This document shows positions 49,782-57,548 of a stretch of 64,000 nucleotides of DNA, piece by piece. Both the position numbers and the translations under genes were made by a program. This DNA is from an uncultured Acetobacteraceae bacterium (GTDB lineage Bacteria > Pseudomonadota > Alphaproteobacteria > Acetobacterales > Acetobacteraceae). How positions within the stretch are numbered: the stretch's first letter is position 1; every line of letters begins with the position of its first letter. The stretch covers positions 53,686 through 117,685 of the forward strand of contig CAIXDS010000201.1 of assembly GCA_903918195.1 (NCBI GenBank), given 5' to 3'. The notes under the pieces were generated by a model. That model was not told where the DNA came from and ran no database searches. It was given only the letters and a program-made list of their open reading frames with translations.

Positions 49782-50008
49782 GGCAAGGGAGGTAAGGAAG
49801 GCCAGGGCTCTGCCCTGGACCCGCCAAGGGCCGAGAGGCCCTTGGAACCCATTCGTTTTAAGGTTCTTGGGAGAGAGGGGGGTGAGGAGATGCCGATGCA
49901 TCTCCTCACCCCCCTCTCTCCCAAGAACCTTACAGTGATGGGGTCCAGGGGTCCACCGACCCCTGGCGGGTCCAGGGCAGAGCCCTGGCCTTCCTTACCT
50001 CCCTTGCC
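49782..50008. repeat. Composite palindromic element, copy 7 (nested 45-bp and 34-bp inverted repeats)
   Basis: Outer arms 49782-49826 and 49964-50008 are perfect 45-bp inverted repeats, beginning GGCAAGGGAGGTAAGGAAGG and containing CCAGGGCTCTGCCCTGG. Inside them, 49860-49893 and 49898-49931 form a perfect 34-bp stem with a 4-base loop (CGAT). Between arms and stem are a minor hairpin on the left (AAGGGCCGAGAGGCCCTT) and one on the right (CAGGGGTCCACCGACCCCTG). It fills the 272-base gap between the divergent FAD-oxidase and S9 peptidase genes, so it lies where both promoters should be. Confidence 0.95.
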
Positions 50009-50023
50009 ACGCAGGAGCGCCAG

Positions 50024-52084
50024 GTGACCGATCCCCGCCCCACCCTCGCCGCCCCCGATGACGATCCGTATCTCTGGCTGGAGGAAATCGACGGTCCGGC
50101 GGCCATCGCCTGGGCCGACGCCCAGAGTGCCGCCACCCTCGCGCGCTTCGGCGGCCCCGCGACCGAGGCCGATGCGGACAGGCTGGCCGCCATTCTCGAC
50201 CGGCCGGACAATATTCCCTACGTCACCCGTCGCGGCGCCCACCTGTTCAACTTCTGGCGGGATGCCGCCAACCCGCGCGGCCTCTGGCGCCGCACCACGC
50301 TCGATGACTATCGCAGCGCGGCGCCGTCCTGGGAGGTGGTGCTCGACATCGACGCCCTGGCTGCCGCCGAGGGCGAGGACTGGGTCTGGGGCGGCGCCGG
50401 TGTGCTGCCGGAAACGCATGACCGCGCCATCATCCGCCTCTCCCGCGGCGGCGGCGACGCAGTCGTGCTGCGCGAGTTCGACCTGCCATCCCGGACCTTC
50501 GTCGCCGATGGTTTTGTCCTCCCGCAAGCCAAGGGCGGGGTGGACTGGATCGACCGCGACACGCTGCTGCTGTCGAGCGCCTACGGCCCCGGCATGGCCA
50601 CCGCATCGGGCTATTCGCGCACCGTGCGGCTGTGGCGCCATGGCGCCGACCCGCTCGCGGCCGGCGTTATCTGCGCGGCCGGACCGGACAGCATGGCCAT
50701 GTGGGGCAGCGTGGATCGCGACCATCCGGCCCGCCAACTCGTGTTCACCGAGCAACTGGATTTCATCCGCTCGGAAATCTGGACCGGCGACGCGGGGGGA
50801 AAGCAACGCCGCATCGACCTGCCGCAGGATTGCTGGCGCATCTGGAGCCGCGACTGGCTGGCGGTGCGCCCGCGCACGGACTGGACGGTCGGCGGCATCA
50901 CCCACAAGGCCGGCACGCTGCTCGGCATTGGGCTGGCGGCATTTCTCGCCGGCGACCGGGGATTCCGCGTGCTGTTCACCCCCGGCGCACGACGCAGCAT
51001 CCAGGGGTTTTTCTTCACCCAGGAGCGGCTGATCCTGCAGGTGCTGGACGACCTCCGCCCGGTGTCGTTGGTTGTCACCCCCGCCGAGGACTGGGCGCAG
51101 GCGCCGCTGGCCGGCTTGCCCGCACTCGGCACCGTCAGCGTCTGGCGGCTGGACGAGGCCGAGGAGGAATCCGACGGCACGCTGCTCGCCCTCACCCAGG
51201 ACCCGCTGACGCCGCCCACGTTGCTGCTCACCCGCGCCGACCTCGACGCGCCCGCCGTGCTGAAACGCGCGCCACAGGCATTCGACCCGTCCGGGCTGAC
51301 GGTGAGCCGCCACGAAGCCCTATCCGCCGACGGCACGCCCATCCCGTATGTGCAGGTCGGCCCGCCGGGCGCGACCGGGGAGGCGCCGGTGCACCTGTAC
51401 GGGTATGGCGGCTTTGAAGTGTCGGAACTGCCCTATTACCGCGCCGGAGTAGGAAAACTCTGGCTGGAGCGCGGCGGCACCGGCGTTGTCGCCACGCTGC
51501 GCGGCGGCGGCGAGTTCGGCCCGGACTGGCACGAGGCCGGCCGCCGGGAAGGCAAAGCACGCAGCCACGACGATTTTGCCGCGGTCGCCACCGACCTGGT
51601 GCGCCGCGGCGTCACCCGCCCTGGCCGCATCGCCGCCGAGGGCGGCTCGAATGGCGGCATCCTCATCACCAACATGTTTGTCCGCTATCCGGACCTGTTC
51701 GGCGCGTTGTTCTGCACCATTCCTTTGGTGGATATGCGCCGCTACACGAAGCTGCTGGCCGGGGCGAGCTGGGTGGCCGAGTACGGTGACCCGGAAGAGC
51801 CGGCGGACTGGGATTTTCTCCAGCACATCTCGGCCTATCACACCGCCGTACCCGGCCGGGCCGCGCCGCCGATCCTGCTTGCCACCACCCGCCGCGATGA
51901 CCGGGTGCATCCGGGACATGCCCGCAAAATGGCCGCCAAGCTGCAGGCGCTGGGCTACGACGCGGCGTTCTTTGAACTGGCCTCCGGCGGCCATGGCTAC
52001 GGCAAGGACAACCGTCAGCGGGCGCTTTTCACCGCGCTGGGATATGCGTTCCTGCGCCAGGCGATCGGGTGGGAGGCGGGGTAG
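50024..52084 (+). CDS. Prolyl-oligopeptidase-family (S9) serine peptidase
   Basis: A 686-aa protein starting at a GTG with CAGGAG seven bases upstream. The N-terminal DDDPYLWLEEIDGPAAIAWA is typical of S9A. The beta-propeller fills residues about 60-400. The alpha/beta hydrolase domain carries Ser542 (AEGGSNGGILITNMFVRYPD), Asp625/626 (TRRDDRVHPGHARK) and His657 (ASGGHGYGKDN). No signal peptide is seen, so a cytoplasmic peptidase cutting after proline or a related residue is predicted. Length is normal for the family. It begins 15 bases after the composite palindrome. Confidence 0.93.
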   Translation: MTDPRPTLAAPDDDPYLWLEEIDGPAAIAWADAQSAATLARFGGPATEADADRLAAILDRPDNIPYVTRRGAHLFNFWRDAANPRGLWRRTTLDDYRSAAPSWEVVLDIDALAAAEGEDWVWGGAGVLPETHDRAIIRLSRGGGDAVVLREFDLPSRTFVADGFVLPQAKGGVDWIDRDTLLLSSAYGPGMATASGYSRTVRLWRHGADPLAAGVICAAGPDSMAMWGSVDRDHPARQLVFTEQLDFIRSEIWTGDAGGKQRRIDLPQDCWRIWSRDWLAVRPRTDWTVGGITHKAGTLLGIGLAAFLAGDRGFRVLFTPGARRSIQGFFFTQERLILQVLDDLRPVSLVVTPAEDWAQAPLAGLPALGTVSVWRLDEAEEESDGTLLALTQDPLTPPTLLLTRADLDAPAVLKRAPQAFDPSGLTVSRHEALSADGTPIPYVQVGPPGATGEAPVHLYGYGGFEVSELPYYRAGVGKLWLERGGTGVVATLRGGGEFGPDWHEAGRREGKARSHDDFAAVATDLVRRGVTRPGRIAAEGGSNGGILITNMFVRYPDLFGALFCTIPLVDMRRYTKLLAGASWVAEYGDPEEPADWDFLQHISAYHTAVPGRAAPPILLATTRRDDRVHPGHARKMAAKLQALGYDAAFFELASGGHGYGKDNRQRALFTALGYAFLRQAIGWEAG

Positions 52085-52242
52085 CGGTTTCGGTCCTGCT
52101 GGACAGACGTCAGCGCCGCAGCGTCCTTCCCGACCGTTTTGCTGTTGCAGGGTGATCAGGTCAAGGTATAGCATTGTTCTTGTCATGCTGATTTCGACGC
52201 AGTTCCGCCGAAGTTCTGTTAACTGTTCAGAAACCAATCGCC

Positions 52243-52767
52243 ATGAATGTAGTAGCTCCAAGCAGTTCGGCTGATGCAGCACATCGTTTTTTGGGCGGGC
52301 CATCCTCTGCGTGGTGGTGTCGCCAGATCTTCGGGATGCTGTCCGCCCTCGTGCTGGCTGGCTGTGGCCAGACATCGGGGGGAAATTCGTCGCGTTTCGA
52401 TCTGGAGAAACGCCTGAGCCCGACCGCGGCGGTGCAGAACGCCACCATGTCGAACGACTCCATCCACCTCAATCCCGCGCTGCTGCAGCCAGGGGTTCCG
52501 CGGGACCAGATTGTCGCCGCGTTCGGCCCGCCGAATGCGGTGGAAAACGACGGGGGCCAGCAAGTGGATGTCTACGAGTTCAACGCCGATGGCACCAAAT
52601 TCGTCCAGCCGCAGACCTATGCGCGCAATGTCGCGGCCGGGGTGGCCACGGGTGGGATTTCAACCGTGGTGCGGCGGGCGCGGATTGGCCTAACCGAACA
52701 GCAAGTGACCGACTATCTCGTGATTTATGGGCCAGACGGCAACGTGCAATCCGTGCAGCAGCGGTAA
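52243..52767 (+). CDS. Lipoprotein with SmpA/OmlA-like segment
   Basis: A 174-aa protein. A hydrophobic stretch ends in the lipobox LVLAGC (Cys41), preceded by an unusually long polar N-terminus, so the real start may be later. The mature part has LQPGVPRDQIVAAFGPPNAV (about residues 81-100), which resembles the SmpA/OmlA/BamE motif G.t..qV...fG.P. The rest alternates polar and short beta segments. The upstream gap (52085-52242) shows no strong ribosome binding site. Function is unknown; it is probably an envelope protein. Confidence 0.65.
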   Translation: MNVVAPSSSADAAHRFLGGPSSAWWCRQIFGMLSALVLAGCGQTSGGNSSRFDLEKRLSPTAAVQNATMSNDSIHLNPALLQPGVPRDQIVAAFGPPNAVENDGGQQVDVYEFNADGTKFVQPQTYARNVAAGVATGGISTVVRRARIGLTEQQVTDYLVIYGPDGNVQSVQQR

Positions 52768-52830
52768 TCAGTTGCCGCGAATGCGGCTGAGATGGACCGG
52801 CGGGCACCGGAGAATGTGAAAGGAATGACG

Positions 52831-53313
52831 ATGCAGCGCTCGGTTATTCGAAGCACGGTGTTGGCGTTGCCCGGCCTTTTGATCGCGGGGATATGTTGGG
52901 CCCAACAGCCGACCCAGGCTCAACAGAACGCGATCCGCCAAAACTGCCGATCGGATTATCAGTCGTATTGTTCCTCCGTGCCGAGCGGTGGCCAGGCTTC
53001 CCTGCAATGCCTGCAGCAGCACGCCTCGGAACTTTCATCGGCCTGCGGGCAGGCGGTCGGTGCGATCGGTGGTGGATCGTCATCTCCCGGAAAGTCAGCG
53101 CCGGCGCAGGCCGCGCACCCGCCGGCCGCGCCACCGGCCAATCCGCGCGCGGAGATGGCGCTGATGCGCCAAGCGTGCGGGATGGACTACCGCACATTCT
53201 GCCGCGGCGTGCGCCCCGGCGGTGGGCGTGGAGTTGCCTGCCTGGCTGACCATCAGGAATCGCTGTCGGAGGGATGCAGAACGGCGCTGATGTCGATGCG
53301 AGGGGGCCGATAA
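52831..53313 (+). CDS. Secreted Cys-rich repeat protein
   Basis: A 160-aa protein. The start at 52831 is chosen because AAAGGA lies six bases upstream, and it gives a signal peptide ending ICWAQQ. Two similar Cys-rich units follow: RQNCRSDYQSYCSSVPSGGQ with LQCLQQHASELSSAC, and RQACGMDYRTFCRGVRPGGG with ACLADHQESLSEGC. Each has four Cys in a C-x7-C-x13-C-x11-C plan, like the cysteine-rich GLG1 repeat family. A Pro/Ala linker separates them. It follows the lipoprotein gene closely. A decayed, inverted copy of its 5' part lies at 53838-53938. Confidence 0.8.
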   Translation: MQRSVIRSTVLALPGLLIAGICWAQQPTQAQQNAIRQNCRSDYQSYCSSVPSGGQASLQCLQQHASELSSACGQAVGAIGGGSSSPGKSAPAQAAHPPAAPPANPRAEMALMRQACGMDYRTFCRGVRPGGGRGVACLADHQESLSEGCRTALMSMRGGR

Positions 53314-53378
53314 GCCAACGCGCCCGTCCGGGACGGCGGCAAAAAGTTACACGGGGAGGGGCGCCCGATAGACCGGCG

Positions 53379-53564
53379 TCAGCCGCCGATTGCCAATGCC
53401 GTGGCCAGGTCACGGTCGGTTGGTGATCCAAACACATCACCAAACGTAATGAAAAGTCCGAGACCGGCGAGACAGACCCCAACTGCAATCAGCGTATTCC
53501 GCGTGACCGGCCGGATGCCGGCCGCATGGCGAGTGAAAGACGCAAAGAGCCGGAACCCACTCAT
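53379..53564 (-). CDS. 61-aa single-pass membrane protein, unknown
   Basis: MSGFRLFASFTRHAAGIRPV is a basic start, then TRNTLIAVGVCLAGLGLFIT forms one membrane helix, followed by GDVFGSPTDRDLATALAIGG. A CGGAGTGG element precedes the ATG. Short and unrecognised, but the charge pattern and composition are those of a real small membrane protein. Confidence 0.45.
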   Translation of the reverse strand: MSGFRLFASFTRHAAGIRPVTRNTLIAVGVCLAGLGLFITFGDVFGSPTDRDLATALAIGG

Positions 53565-53837
53565 GGCATACCACTCCGTTCACGCAGAATGAGGGATGAT
53601 TGACCCTCGCCCAGTCATGCCGCCGGATACAAATTAGATATCATATGATATGACGCTAAAATGGCTGACAGCGAAACGCTTTTATCCAACAAAACCAGAA
53701 TACAATGATGGTATCCGCGCCGTATTACCACAAGGGTTTTGTCGGTCAGAATTTTGTCACCGCGCATGCTGCATTGCACCATACCCCAAAGTCGAAACCG
53801 ACGCGTGGCGTCCCTCCGGTATGCAAGGCGGGTCAGC

Positions 53838-53938
53838 AAGCATTGCAGGAAAGCCTGGCCGCCGGTCGGTGCGGTGAAAGTACGACTGATAATCCGACCG
53901 GCGTTTCTGACGGATCGCGTTCTGCTAAGCCTGGGTCT
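53838..53938 (-). pseudogene. Inverted, decayed partial copy of the Cys-rich repeat gene
   Basis: Read on the minus strand, this segment aligns with the 52910-53012 part of the Cys-rich gene: GACCCAGGCT.AGCAGAACG, CGATCCG.CA, GGATTATCAGTCGTA and GGCCAGGCTT.CCTGCAATGC are shared. A TAG replaces a CAA codon and the Cys codons are mutated, so it cannot encode the protein. The rest of the 427-base gap (53565-53991) is lower in GC and holds no gene that I can support. It has a 14-bp AT-rich palindrome, ATATCATATGATAT, at 53638-53651. Confidence 0.75.
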
Positions 53939-53991
53939 TCTCTTTTGCCCCAGGCTTTCGCACCGTCACGAGATCACATCGCAGGAGTTGT

Positions 53992-54384
53992 TCATTTGAA
54001 GTAATCAAACGCGGTGAGGCACTGCATGGAGTCAAATTGGTCGTTAATCTTTACTGTTCGGTAATTCCCGACCGTAAAGAGCTCAAACTGCCCCGGGTCA
54101 CGATTCGGAACACCATTAGAGTCGCCAACATCAACATGAAGAATCCAGATTCCTTTATAGACTTTCACCGATGAGATGGAATCGTGGAACTCCGGACCGG
54201 CAACCTTCGCAATGAATGGTACGGCTGCGTCCTGCGTTCGCCAATGCGGCCCCCCGAAGTCAGCATCAACCCAAACTTCAATATCACAAACATCTGGTCG
54301 TGGCATTTCCGCTTTAGCGGTGGTTATATTTGACCATGCGAGAATGAAAGTCGCAAGCAAACCTAACGTACGCGGGTGCATCAT
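53992..54384 (-). CDS. Secreted beta/gamma-crystallin-like protein
   Basis: A 130-aa protein with a strong ribosome binding site (AAAGGAGG) and a signal peptide MMHPRTLGLLATFILAWSNI ending TAKAE. The mature part, CDIEVWVDADFGGPHWRTQD followed by FHDSISSVKVYKGIWILHVD and FELFTVGNYRTVKINDQFDS, has the crystallin-type pattern of aromatic-Gly strands and a D-S-I-S-S corner. Two Cys at the ends of the domain could form a disulfide. GC is lower than the genome norm. It may bind calcium or inhibit a protease (I36-like), but neither is demonstrated. Confidence 0.7.
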   Translation of the reverse strand: MMHPRTLGLLATFILAWSNITTAKAEMPRPDVCDIEVWVDADFGGPHWRTQDAAVPFIAKVAGPEFHDSISSVKVYKGIWILHVDVGDSNGVPNRDPGQFELFTVGNYRTVKINDQFDSMQCLTAFDYFK

Positions 54385-54595
54385 AACCCTTGTTCCTCCT
54401 TTGCGCGCTGATTGGCCGAAAGCCGGAGCTTTCCAAACGTTGCTGCTTGTAACGGAACATGGCAAAGGCAGCAAAATTTCGCAACATTAAACCGCTAGCG
54501 CATTCGAAAAAAACGCGGCCGTCGGTCAGTCAGGCGAAACGCAAGCCGCCCTGCATATCTCGACCTGTCACACCGCCCTGCCCGGCCGCGCCGGA

Positions 54596-55156
54596 CTACG
54601 GGTCCAGCCGATCCGCCAGGAAACGGCCGTCCGCAACAGCTTGCGAATCGTTGCGAAGCCAATCAAGCAACGGGTCCTGACTGTCGGTGCCGCCCCAGCG
54701 ATCGAAATGCAGCAGGTCTTCGATCGGCAACCGTTGGCGCCAGCCGGCCTTCTCCAGTTCCGGCTGGCGATGATAGCCCTCGACCCAGCCAAGACAGAGA
54801 TAGGCGACCGGCACGATGGGTTCGGGAATGCCGAGTGTCTGGCGCAGCGCGTCCTGATCCAGAATACTCACCCAGCCGACGCCCAGGCCCTCGGCCCGGG
54901 CCGCAAGCCAAAGGTTCTGCACGGCGCAGACCGCGCTGCAGGAATCCATGGTTTTGATATGCGTGCGCCCGATAACGACCGGCCTGGCCCGATCCGGATC
55001 GCAGGTGACGCAGAGGTTGACCGGCGCCTCCATGATCCCTTCCAGCTTGAACGACCGATAGAGATCCTGCTTCTCGTGCGGAAACATCGCTGCCGCCACG
55101 GCGTTGGCCTTCAGGAACAGGTCGTGGACGCGGCGGCGTGCATCGACATCGCGCAT
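54596..55156 (-). pseudogene. bluB: 5'-truncated bluB (5,6-dimethylbenzimidazole synthase)
   Basis: The recognisable part matches BluB from its middle to its end: VHDLFLKANAVAAAMFPHEK, YRSFKLEGIMEAPVNLCVTC, RTHIKTMDSCSAVCAVQNLW, GLGVGWVSILDQDALRQTLG and LEKAGWRQRLPIEDLLHFDR. The family's first 60-75 residues, which hold the FMN-binding RRD.R segment and APSVG-QPW, are missing. The sequence upstream is non-coding repeat instead. BluB makes the lower ligand of cobalamin from FMN; without that region the enzyme should be inactive. I found no missing piece in other frames nearby. Confidence 0.8.
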
Positions 55157-55180
55157 TCGAGGGCGCCGGAACAGGACGGG

Positions 55181-55318
55181 GTACACAGAGATCACAGAGG
55201 GCCACGGAGAAGAGATATTCCTCGGCACGGCCCGCTCTTCGGTTCCGGTCTTTGCCGAACCGAGGCCGCACCTCAGATATCTCTGTGCCTCTCTGTGCCT
55301 CTCTGTGCCTCTCTGTGC
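55181..55318. repeat. CACAGAG/CTCTGTG inverted element with four tandem 10-bp units
   Basis: The left side reads ACACAGAGATCACAGAGG. The right side is four tandem 10-bp units, CTCTGTGCCT three times then CTCTGTGCAA (55281-55318). The two sides are complementary, and a smaller stem (TTCGGTTC/GAACCGAG) lies between. Sequences of this style recur as non-coding dispersed elements in many bacteria (from memory). It occupies the place where the 5' end of bluB should be. Confidence 0.75.
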
Positions 55319-55352
55319 AACCTCTTGCTTGCTTGTTACCGCCGTGAACGCG

Positions 55353-55805
55353 CTACTTGTAGTAGCCAACCCCGCAGACGAGATCAGAAACCTTGGTCAC
55401 GTAGGACGATTTCGGCACCGGGGTCGTGGTGCCGGGGCGCGGGAACAGATAGTCCACCTCGGCGACCTTGCCATCCTGGGCAACGGTGATCATTTCCACC
55501 GCGAAGGCCTTGCCGTTGCTGTCCTTGAGCGCCTTGGCGTCGGTGCCGTTCAGCTTCGGGTTGGGGTGGGCGGCGAATTTTCCATCGGGACCGATGCAGA
55601 ACACATAAAGGTCGCGATCCTTAAATCCGTTCTCCCCCTTGGTGAACTCGCTGAGCGCCTTTGCCTTGTCGGCCTTCACCTCCGCCGCGGCGCGATCCAG
55701 CAGCGCGTGCGCCTCGGCGGCGGTGCCGTCGGCCGCGTGCAGCACCGGGACAGACAGGAACAGCAACGAAAAGCAGACGGCCGAAGCCGCGATCAAACGT
55801 CGCAT
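55353..55805 (-). CDS. Single-Cache-domain periplasmic protein
   Basis: A 150-aa secreted protein. GGGAGG precedes the ATG, and the signal peptide ends VPVLHAAD. The body, EAHALLDRAAAEVKADKAKA, LYVFCIGPDGKFAAHPNPKL and YLFPRPGTTTPVPKSSYVTK, is a type-2 Cache fold that usually binds small organic ligands. It stands alone with no signalling domain, so it may be a soluble periplasmic sensor or a binding protein. It is divergent from the pta gene. Confidence 0.85.
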   Translation of the reverse strand: MRRLIAASAVCFSLLFLSVPVLHAADGTAAEAHALLDRAAAEVKADKAKALSEFTKGENGFKDRDLYVFCIGPDGKFAAHPNPKLNGTDAKALKDSNGKAFAVEMITVAQDGKVAEVDYLFPRPGTTTPVPKSSYVTKVSDLVCGVGYYK

Positions 55806-55998
55806 GGGTAACCTCCCGTAACTTGTTATCGGCTGCCGCCGCGGTGGCATGCGACGGCATCGGGTTACGTTTAGCGCCGCCGGCGGCGGTGGTAAACCCG
55901 ACCGTCTCCCGCCGCCACCCGGCCAGCATGACATCCGCATGGCACCACCCAAGAGCCATGAAAACCTTTTTGTAACTGCTTCAGGGCGATGTTAAACT

Positions 55999-56013
55999 TG
56001 CTGCAGCGCAGCA
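55999..56013. promoter_or_regulatory. Candidate PhaR-type operator upstream of MaoC-Pta
   Basis: TGCTGC-AGC-GCAGCA is a perfect 6-bp inverted repeat with a 3-base spacer. It contains CTGC-N3-GCAG, the form I recall for the polyhydroxyalkanoate regulator PhaR in related Alphaproteobacteria. It lies about 130 bases before the pta start in the 339-base divergent gap (55806-56144), which otherwise holds no gene. The following gene often sits in PHA loci. Confidence 0.45.
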
Positions 56014-56144
56014 TTGACATTCCGCGCGGATCGGTGCCGCTGACGAATTCCGACTGCCGGAACGCGCCCCGGTTAGGCAAGGCCCCGAATGACACATGCT
56101 CTCCCCACCCGTCCCGCCCGCCCCCCGGCAGGGGGATTCCTGCG

Positions 56145-57548
56145 ATGACGCGCACCAGCCACACCTTCGCCGATCTGGCGCCCGGCCAATCCGCCACGAT
56201 CACCCGCGTGGTGACCGCCGAGGATCTGTATGTGTTCGCCCATGTCAGCGGCAACCTGAACCCGTTGCACCTGCCGGGCAGCCCCGGACACAACGGACAC
56301 GATGATCCGCCCGCACCGTCCATGTGGATTGGCTCGCTGTTCTCCGCCGTGCTCGGCAACCTGCTGCCCGGACCCGGCACGCTGTACGAGGGGCAGACGC
56401 TGCGCTTCAAAGGCCGCGCGCATGTCGGTGACACGCTGACCGTGCATGTCGAGGTGGTGGAAAAGCGCCCGCCGCAGACCGTGGTGCTCGCAACCATCGT
56501 GCGCCGCGGCGATGAGGTGATCGCCGAGGGCGTGGCCGAGGTGCGCCCGCCTGCCGAGCACGCCGAGGTCGCAGACACCGAGCTGCCCGGCATCACGGTG
56601 GCGCGCCACCGCCATGTCGAGCGCCTGTTGGTGGCCTGCCGCGACCTGCCGCCGATGCGCACCGCCGTGGTGGCGCCGGAGGAGGAAAACGCCCTGCTCG
56701 GCGCCGTTGCGGGCGGGCACGCGGGGCTGATCGTACCGATCCTGATCGGCAACGCGGCCCGCATCCGCGCCACCGCCGCTGCCTGCGGCACCGACCTGAG
56801 CGGCTGCGAGATCGAGGACGTGGCAAGCGACGATGCCGCCGCCGCCCGCGCGGTGGAGATGGTGCGCCAAGGCAGTGCCGCCACGCTGATGAAAGGCCAC
56901 CTGCACACCGACACGCTGCTGCGCCACGTGGTGAAGTCCGATGGCGGGCTGCGCACCGCCCGGCGCATCAGCCATGTGTATGTGCTGGATGCGCCCTCGA
57001 TGCCGGAGCTGCTGCTGGTGACCGACGCGGCCATCAACATCGCGCCGACGCTCGATGACAAGGTGGACATCGTGCAGAACGCCATCGATGTGGCGCTTTC
57101 GTTGGGCATCGTGTTGCCGAAGGTGGGCATCCTGGCGGCGGTCGAGACGGTGAACCCGAAGATGCCGTCCACATTGGACGCGGCTTCGCTGTCGAAGATG
57201 GCCGAGCGCGGGCAGATCACCGGCGGCATCGTCGATGGGCCGCTGGCGATGGACAACGCCATCAGCCTGCTGGCGGCGCGCAACAAGGGACTGACATCCA
57301 AGGTGGCCGGGCGGGCCGACATTCTGGTGGCGCCGAACCTGGAGGCCGGCAACATCCTGGCCAAGGAATTCACCTTCGTCGCCCAGGCCGAGGGCGCCGG
57401 GCTGGTGGTGGGGGCGCAAGTGCCGATCCTGCTGACCAGCCGGTCGGACGGCGAGCTTTCGCGGCTGTTTTCCTGCGCGGTCGCTGTCCTGTTCATGCAT
57501 TGGAAAACCACCGGGCGCAGCGCGCTGGCGCCGAAGGCCGCAGCATGA
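56145..57548 (+). CDS. Bifunctional MaoC-type hydratase / phosphate acetyltransferase
   Basis: A 467-aa fusion. Residues 1-150 are an (R)-specific enoyl-CoA hydratase-like hotdog domain (EDLYVFAHVSGNLNPLHLPG, FKGRAHVGDTLTVHVEVVEK). Residues from about 165 are a phosphotransacetylase (GSAATLMKGHLHTDTLLRHV, SHVYVLDAPSMPELLLVTDA, NPKMPSTLDAASLSKMAERG, GRADILVAPNLEAGNILAKE). It interconverts acetyl-CoA or butyryl-CoA with acyl phosphate and passes it to the acetate kinase whose ATG overlaps its stop. The start is at MTRTSHTFADL. Confidence 0.94.
   Translation: MTRTSHTFADLAPGQSATITRVVTAEDLYVFAHVSGNLNPLHLPGSPGHNGHDDPPAPSMWIGSLFSAVLGNLLPGPGTLYEGQTLRFKGRAHVGDTLTVHVEVVEKRPPQTVVLATIVRRGDEVIAEGVAEVRPPAEHAEVADTELPGITVARHRHVERLLVACRDLPPMRTAVVAPEEENALLGAVAGGHAGLIVPILIGNAARIRATAAACGTDLSGCEIEDVASDDAAAARAVEMVRQGSAATLMKGHLHTDTLLRHVVKSDGGLRTARRISHVYVLDAPSMPELLLVTDAAINIAPTLDDKVDIVQNAIDVALSLGIVLPKVGILAAVETVNPKMPSTLDAASLSKMAERGQITGGIVDGPLAMDNAISLLAARNKGLTSKVAGRADILVAPNLEAGNILAKEFTFVAQAEGAGLVVGAQVPILLTSRSDGELSRLFSCAVAVLFMHWKTTGRSALAPKAAA

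Noticed and set aside
53615..53839. A 74-codon minus-strand frame in the low-GC gap
   Set aside because: No ribosome binding site, no domain, and it runs next to the decayed Cys-rich copy; more likely chance.
55281..55318. CRISPR-like short tandem repeats
   Set aside because: The 10-bp units abut with no spacers, so this is a simple tandem repeat and not an array.
55157..55352. The missing N-terminal part of bluB or a cobalamin riboswitch
   Set aside because: No RRD-like or APSVG-like coding segment in any frame and no B12-box-like conserved core were seen; the stretch is the CTCTGTG repeat element.
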